The translations under genes and the position numbers were made by a program. A model generated the notes under the pieces. That model saw nothing but the letters and a program-made list of their open reading frames with translations, ran no database searches and was not told where the DNA came from. Below, in pieces: positions 36,441-47,008 of a stretch of 64,000 nt of DNA (the stretch's first letter is position 1; every line of letters starts with the position of its first letter). Location of the stretch: contig JAOVFP010000011.1 in assembly GCA_025738555.1 (NCBI GenBank), forward strand, positions 2,232,001 through 2,296,000. Reading direction: 5' to 3'. Origin of the DNA: Cyathus striatus. Its lineage: Eukaryota > Basidiomycota > Agaricomycetes > Agaricales > Nidulariaceae.

Positions 36441-37275
36441 AATGAATGAGTTGGGAATCCCCAACATCCATTAGCTTCACCTTAATGCAGGAAGACTATG
36501 ATTTGTTTGGTTATTCCATTTTGTCTGTATTCATGCATACTATTAATTGTCTTCTGCCATTGTATTCAATTCTATTAAGAAATGGGACAACAATTGCAAC
36601 TTCCAAACTTCAAGTTTGATATTACCCACAAGAGAGGGGGTGACATTTTGATCCATGTGAATTGAGATGGCATTGGATGTATGTGAGGTAGGGCACAAGC
36701 ATCACTGTGATGGGATATCGGATCTGCTAGTGGAAATCATAAGCAAGGGGATGTCAGTAAGAGGAAAGAAGATATGTAGCCTATGAGCTATCATTTTGCT
36801 CATTATTATGATGCTATCTGTAACCTGAAATATATCTCAGTGGGAATCCCACTGATAGTTTCTCTTTAAAGTTTTATTTTGTTGTCATTCTCATTCTCAT
36901 TTCAATCTCAGTTTTAACTCACTTTCCTCAATACCTTAGAACACCCAGGTCGAGCAGATGTTCAACTGACTTGCTGATTTTACTTTCTTTGTTTAGGCAC
37001 CATCCCACCCATCACCTTTACAGTATCTGTAATGCATGGGATTGTAGCACTGCCATTCAAATTTATACTCTAATAATATGAGTTGCTCAAGTGTGCTATC
37101 CACATTACCAATGGTGTCACTGATTTTGTTTATAATGAAGCTAAGACATCTAGTGAAAATAAGATATAATTTCAGTCAAATTTTTGTTTTAACATGATAC
37201 TAATAACTGCTACCACTTGCTTTTCAGTCTACATTGTACATTATCACATGCATGAAAAATAATTTTGTATTTTTA

Positions 37276-37450
37276 CAGGGCATGTATGCTGGTGGGGAAT
37301 TGAACCCCTACTTAATTTCATGCATGGAGGTGATCAAGGTGTGGTATCTGTTTCACCAATGGCACCACTGATTTTGTGTATAACAAATCAAATATGTGTG
37401 GAGGAAGTGGTTATAATTTTACTTGAAAAAAGATGGCTTGATATTTACAT
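37276..37450 (-). repeat. tRNA-derived (SINE-like) repeat, copy 4
   Basis: On the minus strand, GTGCCATTGGTGAAACAGAT is followed about 50 bp on by GGGGTTCAATTCCCC, the A-box/B-box layout of the other copies. The upstream part (on this strand) carries the shared CTGCTGTTCCAT and ATACACAAAATCAG blocks. Another head fragment lies at 37,105-37,140. Confidence 0.55.
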
Positions 37451-37639
37451 AATGGAACAGCAGAGCACTATGGTGGTCCGGATATGTCAGGCATCAGAAT
37501 CGGTTCCAAAAGGGTACCGAGTCTGTACCATCCGGGTGCATAACCAATGTCAACATCGAGGGTACATATACCATACCCAATCAATGTTTACCAATATTAT
37601 ACCTGTAGTAACCACATAGAGGGTACATATACCCGACCC

Positions 37640-40600
37640 TACCTACTATACCATTTTCAGTAACAGATTCATTCGTGTTTTCGTTTCTGTTTTACGATAC
37701 ACAGAGGAGCCCTGCTACTGTTCCAAGTCGATCCCGTTATTCCACACACAATGCACTGCCACCCAATATATACATATACAAGACTCAGGAAGTGCGGGAA
37801 AGTCGAATAAACACAATTTGTTGTTCTACACATCCCCATGTTCTATAGTACCGAAATTAGTGCGATAGATGACAGTAGAAGACGTTAAATAGTGGGCATA
37901 ACACATCGTTATTCAGAACGCAAAGGACAAATGTAGAAATGTAAATTAGCCGAGGGACATGCGATGGGAGCCGGCTAATATATGTTCAGCGCGTTTGTGG
38001 AATTTTCGTTTTTCTACACACAATGAACTGCTGCTCGAAATATATGTAACATATCCAAGGATCGGGAGGCGTGGGAAAGTCAAATAAGAAACATTTTGTT
38101 GTTCTACATGTCTCCATGTTATTAAATACCCAATTTAGTGCGATAGAGATCACCACAGGATATTAAATAGTTGGTGCAATGTATTGTTATTCAGAACGCA
38201 AAGGACAGAGATAGAAATATAATTTAGTCGAGGGACATGTGATGGGAGCCGACTAATATATGTTCAGTGCGTTTGTGGAATTTTCGTTTTTCTACACGCA
38301 TGTAAGCTCTGCTACTGTTCCGAGTCGATCCCGTTATTCCACACGCAATGCACTGCCGCCCAATATATACATATACAAGACTCAGGAAGTGGGGGAAAGT
38401 CAAATAAACACAATTTGTTCTACATATCTCTATGTTCTATAGTACTGAAATTAGTGCGATAGATGACAGATGACAGTAGAAGACGTTAAATAGTGGGCAT
38501 GACACATCGTTATTCAGAACGCAAAGGACAAATGTAGAAATATAAATTAGCCGAGGGACGTGCGATGGGAGCCGGCTAATATATGTTCAAGGCATTTCTG
38601 GAATTTTCGTTATTTTACACGCAATGAACTGCCGCTTGAAATATATGTAACATATCCAAGGATCGGGAGGCGTGGGAAAGTCAAATAAAAAAGACTTTGT
38701 TGTTCTACACATCCCCATATTATAAAATACCCAATTTAGTGTGATAGAGATCACCACAGGATATTAAATAGTGGGTGCAATGTATCATTATTCAGAACGC
38801 AAAGGACGGATGTAGAAATATATTTAGCCGAGGGGACATGTGTTGAGACCTGGTTGATTGATGTTCAATAAGGGAATTCAAAGTTGGCTGTTTTGTCGCA
38901 TTGCGACCAGTCGCTACAGACAAATTGCTATGGTCTTGCCGAAAACCGTGATCGGAAATTCAAATGGAGAATTTCGCTATACACATTCACTAAGTTTTAT
39001 TCTTTCCTACCTCTATATCTTGTTAAAAATTTGGAGGTTGTATATATACTATTATGTTTAGACAATATATCTAACAAAATGTATATTTTTGTAAGGTGAA
39101 AGAAAGGATGTGGTTCCTGTCAACACTATCTGAATGTTATAAACTCCGAACTGATCGCCGATTGTTCTCCTTAGTAACGATACAGAAATCACTATAGCGT
39201 ATCATGTTATGCCAATTTTGAATTCCCCTAATGTACTTGTGGAATTTCCGTTTCCTGATACGCATGTGTACCCTGCTACCATTTCGAGTCAATCCCGTTA
39301 TACTACATGGAATGCACTGCCATATGAAATATACATATCTGAGGTTTTGGATGCGTGGGAAAATCAAGTAAAAACACTTTGTTGTTCTACATATTACCAT
39401 GTTCTGTAGTACTTGATTTAGTGTAATAAAGGACAGTGTAGGACCTTAAATAGTGAGCATTAGACAGCGTTATTCAGAACGCAAAGGACAGATGTAGAAA
39501 TATAAATTAGTTAAGCGACATATGATTGGGGCTGGCTGAGGAATGTTCAACACGTTTGTGGAATGTTTGTTTGTCTACACCCAATGAACTGCCAGTCGAA
39601 ATATACATATCCGAGGATATGGAAGCGTGGGAAAGTCAAACGTTGCTCTATATATCTTCATGTTTTATAGTACTTAATTTAGTGTGACTGAGGACAGTGG
39701 ATGATATTAAATAGTGGGTGTAATATATCATTACTCTGAACTCAAAGGACAGATGTAGAGATGTAGATTAGCCGAGGGACATGTGGTGAGAGCTGGCTAA
39801 TGTATGTTCAACGCATTTGTGGAATTTTCGTTTTTTTACACGCATGTAAGCCCTGCTACTGTTCTGTGCCGATCTCGTTATACTACATGCAATATACTGC
39901 AGCCTGAAATATACAAATACCAAGTTCTGGAGGCATGGAAAAATCAAATAAAAACACTTTATTGTTCTACATATCTCCATATTCTATAATACTTAATTTA
40001 GTGTGATAGAGGACAATACATGATATTAAATGGTGAGCATTAGAAGGCGTTATTCAGAACATAAAGGACAGATGTAGAAGTATAAATTAGCCGAGGGACA
40101 TGTGATAGGAGCCGGACCTAATTTGTGTTCAACACGTTTGTCGAATTTCCGTTTATGATATGAAATGTACGATCGTGTTATTCTACACGAAATGTACTGC
40201 TGCTTGAAATATACATATCCGAGGTTCTGAAAGCATGGGAAAGTCAAATAAGCACATCTTGTTCTATGTATTTCCATGTTCTATAGTACTTTATTTACAG
40301 AGGTTTAGGCTCGTGACATCAAGCTGGCCCGGAAACCGAGAAAACAAACAAATTTGAACATATCACAACAATTAGGATTAGAGACATGTAAAAAGTTATG
40401 CAAAGTTAAAGTATACATGCCATAATATATAATTATCCAGTAAAATGTTGCGTGGATACAGCTTGTGTGGAAATAATGGGCAGCGTACAAGGGAGTGGGG
40501 GTGTACACAGGACCAGTGGAAAACAGTTACTGGTAGTCAGGCTGTGTGGCCATCACTGATCGCCAGTGAAATTCAGATGTACACTAAAAAAAACAAAGGG

Positions 40601-41480
40601 CTACAATGATAAGCAAACTGCTGTAATGCGATGGAGGACAGTAGAGGATATTAATCATGAACATTATATGGCGTTATTTGGAACGCAAATGACAGATGTA
40701 GATATATAAATTACCCGAGGGACATGTGATGGCATCCGGCTAATGTATGTTTTTCGACATGCTGGTGAGCCATGCTACTGCTCCCAGTCAATCTGTTATA
40801 CACACAATGTTCTGCAGCCTGAAATATATATATCCGAGGTTCTGGAAGCGTGAGAAAGTCAAATTAAAATACTTTGTTGTTCTACATATCTCCACGTTCT
40901 ATAGTTTTACTTCAGTGTGATAGAGGAAAATACACGACATTAAATAGTCCAAATTATACGGCATTATTCAGAACGCAAAGGGCAGATGTAGAAATATATA
41001 TTAGCCGAGGGATCATGTGATAGCTGCGTATTGTAAAACAGAAATTCATATAGATCGCGTGGATATGTAGAAGAACAAAGTATGTTTTATTTGATTTTTA
41101 CACGCCTCCGGAACCTCGGATTTGATATTTCGAGCAAGCATATTGCGCATTGAACAACAGGATCGACTTCGAAGGCTCCCATCACATGTCCCTCGGGTAA
41201 TTTATATTTCTACATCTGTCTCCTTTGTGTTCTAAATAATAATATGTAGTACCCACTACTCAATATCCTCTACTGTCTACTATCGCACAAAACTGGGTAT
41301 TATATTACATGGAGATATGTAGAATAACAAAATATTTTATTTCACTTTCCCACGCTTACTGAACCTCGGATATGTATATTTCGAGCCGCAGTATGCTGCA
41401 TGAAGTATAACGGGATTGAAGCCGGGTAGTAACAGAGTTCATTTGTATATGATAAAACGGAAATTCAACATATATTGTAG
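37640..41480. repeat. Tandem array of ~300-bp units (dimer ~600 bp)
   Basis: The block AGAACGCAAAGGACA followed by TAGCCGAGGGACATG recurs at about 37,918, 38,191, 38,512, 38,790, 39,470, 39,735, 40,050, 40,675 and 40,965. Spacing alternates near 275 and 320 bp, so the basic repeat is a dimer of about 600 bp. From about 41,050 to 41,480 the units are inverted. About 400 bp of other sequence (38,860-39,250) interrupts it. Some units contain a similar ~60-codon frame (FVEFSFFYTHVS), probably by chance. The array ends just before the KDZ gene. Confidence 0.75.
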
Positions 41481-41506
41481 GAATTAGCGTTCTAATAGAT
41501 ATATTT

Positions 41507-42564
41507 TTAAGTAGTTAAATGCTTATGCTGGCGACGTTTTACTGTCAACCCTCGATTATATATAGAAATGAAAGTCTTCATGTAAAGTGTAGCCCTATAT
41601 TGACCCATATAGCTGACTGATTTTCGAATGCGTGCAAGAACCGCATTACCGCACTCCGCTGCACTAGAATTAATGGCTTTTAGTCTCAGATCTGCTTCAG
41701 CATAAGATTTTAGAAAGCATGCTGGGGCACATTTGGTGTGGCCAGGTGCGTGAAAACGATCAATCACGAAATCTGTGTTTGCAAAAAATCTGCCTTCTCT
41801 TGTCATGCAATAAGGACCCAATGCGCATGCAAAGTCATAAATAACTCTTTTGGGAGGGACTTCCCAATGTGTGTACAAGGCTGAAAAAATGTCATTGCGT
41901 CCTTCACTTGTGGGCATGCAATGGAAACCATAGCAAATGGAATGTGTGCACCATACCGCCATAATACCACCCGTTAATATTTGTTGAGAGTACTGGCTGA
42001 AATACTTGGCACATTGAGAACCTCTTCCGGCACCCGACACCGCTTTTTCTGCAGTTTGATCATGCTTTAGCCTTGGGTACTTAGGTCTATATCTTACCAT
42101 AGGCATACTGTAGCATGACCCTGTCTAAATAAATAAAGATGTCAGTGTCTGTATTTACGAAATAATTTACAAGCGCATACAGTCTTCCAGTTGTCTGTAA
42201 CTTGGACTATATCTTGATTGATAGGGTGCACTGGACTTTGTGTTATAAGTTTTGAAAGCACTTCATGTGCATGCATTGCAATCCAATTACAGACTCCGAC
42301 AACGTCCAGGGAGAGTTTTGAGTTTATTTGGACTTCATGTCTGAGTACCATATATATTGCAGGTATCCGCGTCAACAAAGACACATTGTCTTTGCTAGGA
42401 TTTTGTAAGAAAGCGCAAAGACTCTGATAACTAAGTCTGTTAACCATCTGCGTGACAGACATAAGTGTCAGCCAAAAATGATCATAAAAATGTAGTGTTT
42501 TATGATTGCCGCAATCATAAATAATGATCACCTTCATAATTATGCGTTTTGAGAGCTTATCCAC
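41507..42564 (-). pseudogene. KDZ-type (Kyakuja-Dileera-Zisupton) transposase, 5'-truncated
   Basis: Two exons on the minus strand. The first (42,564-42,171) gives YDCGNHKTLHFYDHFW, LTRIPAIYMVLRHEVQINSK and SPVHPINQDIVQVTDNWKT. After a 50-nt intron (42,170-42,121, GTAAAT...GACAG) the second gives YSMPMVRYRPKYPRLKHDQT, GGIMAVWCTHSICYGFHC, SEGRNDIFSALYTHW, VIYDFACALGPYC, RFHAPGHTKC and INSSAAECGN, all typical of fungal KDZ transposases. The N-terminal zinc/SWIM-like part is missing. The first ~25 codons lie inside the palindrome arm, so the ORF was cut where the palindrome starts. Probably inactive. Confidence 0.8.
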
Positions 42565-42574
42565 CTATTAATAC

Positions 42575-42950
42575 TAAATCTAATGGTGATCATAAGTGAT
42601 CATTGGCTATTTGAAGTGAATATTACTATATTATAATGTGATCATATGTGATCATTGGCTAATTTGAAGTGAATATTACTACTGTAGGTCTATTGTAATA
42701 TGGTGATCATATGTGATCATTGGCTATTTTGAAGTGAATATTACTACTGTAGGTCTATTGTAATATGGTGATCATATGTGATCATTGGCTAATTTGAAGT
42801 GAATATTACTACTGTAGGTCTATTATAATATGGTGATCATATGTGATCATTGGCTATTTTGAAGTGAATATTACTATATTGTAAAGTGGTGATCATATGT
42901 GATCATTGACTTATTTTGAATTGAAAATCATTACTGTAGAAACAATCATT
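42575..42950. repeat. 65-bp GATCA-rich tandem array, left arm
   Basis: Six units start TGATCATATGTGATCATTGG and continue with TTTGAAGTGAATATTACT and, in the longer units, ACTGTAGGTCTATTGTAATA. Some units lack the last part and are about 55 bp. Two overlapping TGATCA dyads lie in every unit. Confidence 0.8.
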
Positions 42951-42974
42951 GTTACTAATTGGATATTGCTATTG

Positions 42975-43700
42975 TAGTTCATGTCACATTTGTCACGATC
43001 TTCCCGTGTGTCACATATTTCCCGCGCTTCACACAATTCCCGCGCATCATGTTTGTCACGATCTTCTCGCGTGTCACATATTTCCCGCGCTTCTAATAAT
43101 TCTCGCGCTCAACATCATTCCCGCGCTCTAGATAATTCCCGCGCACCGCGCTTGTCACGTTCTTCCCGCGCGTCACGATCGTCACGCTTTTACACGCGTC
43201 ACAATTGTCACGCTTTTATATGCGTCACGATCGTCACGCTTTTACATGCGTCACGATCGTCACGCTTTTACACATGTCACATTTGTCACGCTATTACACG
43301 CGTCACGATCGTCACGCTTTTACACGCGTCACAATTGTCACACTATTACATGCGTCACAATTGTCACGCTATTACACGCGTCACAATTGTCACACTTTTC
43401 CACGCGTCACAATTGTCACACTATTACATGCGTCACAACTGTCACGCTATTACACGCGTCACGATCGTCACGCTTTTACACGCGTCACAATTGTCACGCT
43501 TTTACACGCGTCACAATTGTCACACTATTACATGCGTCACAATTGTCACGCTATTACACGCGTCACAATTGTCACGCTTTTCCACGCGTCACGATTGTGA
43601 CACTATTACATGCGTCACAATTGTCACGCTATTACACGCGTCACAATTGTCACGCTTTTACACACGTCACGATCGTCACGCATTTAAGCCTGTCACATGT
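42975..43700. repeat. TTCCCGCGC zone and 26-bp CpG-rich array, left arm
   Basis: 42,985-43,165 repeats TTCCCGCGC with TGTCAC words. From about 43,165 to 43,690 about 20 units of 26 bp follow the pattern GCGTCAC-GATCG-TCACGCTTTTACAC. The central dyad is CGATCG in about 6 units and CAATTG in about 11. Most unit junctions read ACGCGT or ATGCGT. The long open frames across it are repeat translation, not genes. Confidence 0.85.
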
Positions 43701-43880
43701 GTGACATATTTCGCATGTGTCACAATTATCATGTGTTTATGCTTATCACATTTGTGACATATTTCCAACATGTCACTATTTTTCATGCATACTGCTGTCA
43801 CATTTTTAGTCTCTAATGTCATGTAGATTATTTTAACTTTGTTTATCTGACACAAAGTATAACAGCAATAGATATGTGTA

Positions 43881-44414
43881 CTAATTATTGTCTCTTACAT
43901 ATGTGGGGCCAAGAACATAGTTAAGAAGAGAGTTTGTGTGGTATCTAAAACTTAACTCTGAACAAGGGAAGCCAGCCACATGTGCAGTTTCTGGTATGTC
44001 TGTATCACCATCCAAATTATTATAGAAGCAGATTAAGTATCTGAAACCACAGAGCAAATTATTAAAAATCAGAGTAAATGAATATGCACTTGTAGAAATG
44101 AAGGTTATAACACAGTATATGACAAATATAATGTTATGGGAATGTAACAGTAATATGAAACTAGATTGGAGGATGTAGAGTGTATATGTAGTTGGAGTTT
44201 TAGTCCTATTTAGAGTGTATGATATATTTGGAATATGCCATGTTTTACAATCAAGACTATAGATGTGATAAAATGAAAAAATAATAACCATAATGGTTAG
44301 GGTCATTACAATGGTATTGAACATTATGGAAACATGTACCAACCAGACAGAGAAGAATATAGAACCTTGCATGTTTAACACATATGAATAGATAGTGAAT
44401 AGATGTGATTCCAC
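43881..44414 (-). CDS. Unrecognised hydrophobic ORF (177 aa) in palindrome centre
   Basis: Open frame with several hydrophobic stretches (SIMFNTIVMTLTIMVIIFSF, NIIFVIYCVITFISTSAYSF) and a polar end. The sequence is AT-rich and CpG-free, so hydrophobicity may simply reflect T-rich codons. No family recognised and no supporting splice or promoter evidence. Low confidence that it is a gene. Confidence 0.2.
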   Translation of the reverse strand: MESHLFTIYSYVLNMQGSIFFSVWLVHVSIMFNTIVMTLTIMVIIFSFYHIYSLDCKTWHIPNISYTLNRTKTPTTYTLYILQSSFILLLHSHNIIFVIYCVITFISTSAYSFTLIFNNLLCGFRYLICFYNNLDGDTDIPETAHVAGFPCSELSFRYHTNSLLNYVLGPTYVRDNN

Positions 44415-45124
44415 ATTACATTAAACTTACACATTACAGCCTATAGATAATTATGATTCTTGCATTGGCCATTGATTATACTAATATCTTCAACACACAT
44501 TACCAAATCACATAACTGCTGACTCTATATAACTACATGATAGTTTTCTATGTTTTATTGAAATGAGGAGTTAATAAAAACTATCTTATTGTGTCTCAAT
44601 CAGTTTCACTTCTACTCACTCTTTTCATATTAGTATTCATTCTGATATCTGAAAACTCCCTTTTGTACTTCTTTGCACTTTCTTGCTCAGTGGCTGTTGT
44701 TATTTACTTACTTTTCTATTCTTTGGCTTAGTGTTAATTATGTCATTGCCTTCGTTTCTTGTTCTCTTTACTGAAGGGCCCCTTTGTCCCTTTGCCTCTC
44801 TTGTCTAAAAAATGTAATATCATTTCTCTATAGTCATGTGCAACAATGTTATCAACAGGATCAGACCTCATCTTTCAAAAAAGTATGTGTCAATGATTGA
44901 CAGTTGACAGATCAATCAATGACTAGTCAATGTAAAAGACTGAATTACATTGCTAAGCAATGAATTGAGAATTAAATGTGGTGTCACACAATACTCTTAT
45001 TCTTAGATCATGAAAGATATGGGAACAATTGTCATTGCACACCTGTTTGGACCCCATCAATATTTGATGAACTCATATATAGATTGAATAGCGTATAATA
45101 TGACCACCATTAACTAATTATGCC

Positions 45125-46050
45125 AACACTAGTGTTGATGAATGTGACATGTAAAGGCTTGACAATTGTGACACACTAGAAATATGTCAAATTTGTGACA
45201 GCCATAAATGCGTGACCGCTATGAAGCGTGTGAAAAGCGTGACGATCGTGACGCATGTAAAAGCGTGACGTTCGTGACACGTGTAATAGCGTGACGATCG
45301 TGACGCATGTAATAGTGTGACAATTGTGACGTGTGTAATAGCGTGACAATTGTGACGCGTGTAGAAGCGTGACGATCGTGACGCGTGTAATAGCGTGACA
45401 AATGTGACATGTGTAAAAGCGTGACAATTGTGACGCGCGGGAAGAACGTGACAATTGTGACGCGTGTAATAGCGTGACGATCGTGACGCGCGGGAAGAAC
45501 GTGACAATTGTGACGCGTGTAAAAGCGTGACGATCGTGACGCATGTAATAGCGTGACAATTGTGACGCGTGTAAAAGCGTGACGATCGTGACGCGCGGGA
45601 AGAACGTGACAATTGTGACGCGTGTAATAGCGTGACAATAATGACGCATGTAATAGCGTGACAATTGTGACGCGTGTAAAAGCGTGACGATCGTGACGCA
45701 TGTAAAAGCGTGACAATTGTGACGCGTGTAAAAGGTGACGATCGTGACACATGTAAAAGCGTGACAATTGTGACGCGTGTAGAAGCGTGACGATCGTGAC
45801 GCATATAAAAAGCGTGACAATCGTGACGCGTGTAAAAAACGTGACAATCGTGACGCGCGGGAAGAACGTGACAAGCGCGGTGCGCGGGAATTATCTAGAG
45901 CGCGGGAATGATGTCGAGCGCGAGAATTATTAGAAGCGCGGGAAATATGTGACACGCATGGAGAACGTGACAAACGTGATGCGCGGGAATTGTGTGAAGC
46001 GTGGGACATATGTGACACGCGGGAAGATCGTGACAAATGTGACATGAACT
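45125..46050. repeat. 26-bp CpG-rich array and GCGCGGGAA zone, right arm
   Basis: Inverted counterpart of 42,975-43,700. About 24 units run from 45,225 to 45,865 (GTGTAAAAGCGTGAC-GATCG-TGACGC). Some units carry GCGCGGGAAGAACGTGAC insertions at 45,435, 45,488 and 45,593. The GCGCGGGAA zone follows at 45,855-46,030. Confidence 0.85.
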
Positions 46051-46084
46051 ACAATAGCAATATCCAATTAGTAACAATGATTGT

Positions 46085-46575
46085 GTATATGGTAATAATT
46101 TTCAATTCAAAATAAGTCAATGATCACATATGATCCCCACATTACAATATAGTAATATTCACTTCAATAGCTAATGATCACATATGATCACCACATTACA
46201 ATATAATAATATTCACTTCAAATAGCTAATGATCACATATGATCACCATGTTGCAATAGACCTACAGTAATAGTATTCACTTCAAAATAGCCAATGATCA
46301 CATATGATCACCATATTATAATAGACTTACAGTAGTAATATTCACTTCAAAATAGCCAATGATCACATATGATCACCATATTGCAATAGACCTACAGTAG
46401 TAATATTCACTTCAAAATAGCCAATGATCACATATGATCACCATATTATAATAGATCTACAGTAGTAATATTCACTTCAAAATAGCCAATGATCACATAT
46501 GATCACCATATTACAATAGACCTACAGTAGTAATATTCACTTCAAAACAGCCAATGATCACTTATGATCACCATT
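46085..46575. repeat. 65-bp GATCA-rich tandem array, right arm
   Basis: Eight inverted units (AATGATCACATATGATCACC, then TTCACTTCAAAATAGCC). It has two more units than the left arm, so the arms are not kept identical. Confidence 0.8.
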
Positions 46576-46619
46576 AGATTTAGTATTAGTAGGTGGATAA
46601 GCTCTCAAAACGCGTAATT

Positions 46620-46686
46620 ATGAAGGTGATCATTATTTATGATTGTGGCGATCATAAAACACTACATTTTTATGATAATTTTGGCT
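46620..46686 (+). pseudogene. Second, inverted scrap of KDZ transposase coding sequence
   Basis: Plus-strand reading MKVIIIYDCGDHKTLHFYDN repeats the start of the minus-strand KDZ frame at 42,540-42,475, then stops at TGGCTAAC. This shows that the outer end of each palindrome arm is KDZ-element sequence. Confidence 0.7.
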
Positions 46687-46689
46687 AAC

Positions 46690-47005
46690 ACCACTCTACT
46701 TATACGTCTAACGAACATGAGTCACATGAGGTATATATATTGTAACACCATGCATGATAAGAGTGTACTAAGCGATAGACGATAACAATCAGTAAAGTGA
46801 ATATAAACCTATCCTACGTATTGATTGAATTAAAAACAAAAAAGATTCATATAATAGAAGCTGAATTTCAAGTATCGTTCCGACTCCTGGCTCCTAGAGC
46901 TGTCCCCTCTCGTCTGCATGTGCTCATAACGATCTGACATACTGTCCATCACCATTTTGCGTGTCATTCAGACAGTGCTTGCTTGATGTCCATGTTCCTG
47001 AGGCC
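46690..47005. other. Spacer between palindrome and NACHT gene
   Basis: Non-coding, with moderate CpG. No repeat or gene recognised; it includes the 3' flank of the NACHT gene. Confidence 0.3.
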
Positions 47006-47008
47006 TGG

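Larger units (their letters stand above)
42470..46686. repeat. 4.2-kb palindrome with two nested satellite arrays per arm
   Basis: Left arm 42,470-43,790 and right arm 45,120-46,686 are inverted copies around a ~1.3-kb CpG-poor centre. From outside in, each arm has ~70 bp of KDZ coding sequence, a ~40-bp segment, a 65-bp repeat array, a TTCCCGCGC-rich zone and a 26-bp CpG-rich array. Array lengths differ between arms (6 versus 8 units of 65 bp; about 20 versus 24 of 26 bp). No target duplication is evident at the ends. Inverted duplication of one end of a KDZ element explains it better than a simple insertion. Confidence 0.85.

Noticed and set aside
38260..39989. Repeated ~60-codon frames (FVEFSFFYTHVS...) in the tandem array
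   Set aside because: Present in some units only and explained by unit similarity; no start context, splice sites or family match.
37640..41480. Centromere or telomere repeat
   Set aside because: Only about 3.8 kb, dimeric and next to a transposase gene; no telomere repeat seen and no evidence of centromere function.
43165..43690. CRISPR-like array
   Set aside because: Units are head-to-tail 26-bp repeats with no unique spacers, in a eukaryotic context with introns and no cas genes.
43205..43757. Long open frames rich in SRASQLSRYYTRHNCHA-like repeats (also 45,176-46,045)
   Set aside because: They are translations of the 26-bp array, open in several frames at once because the unit lacks stops. 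Not protein genes.
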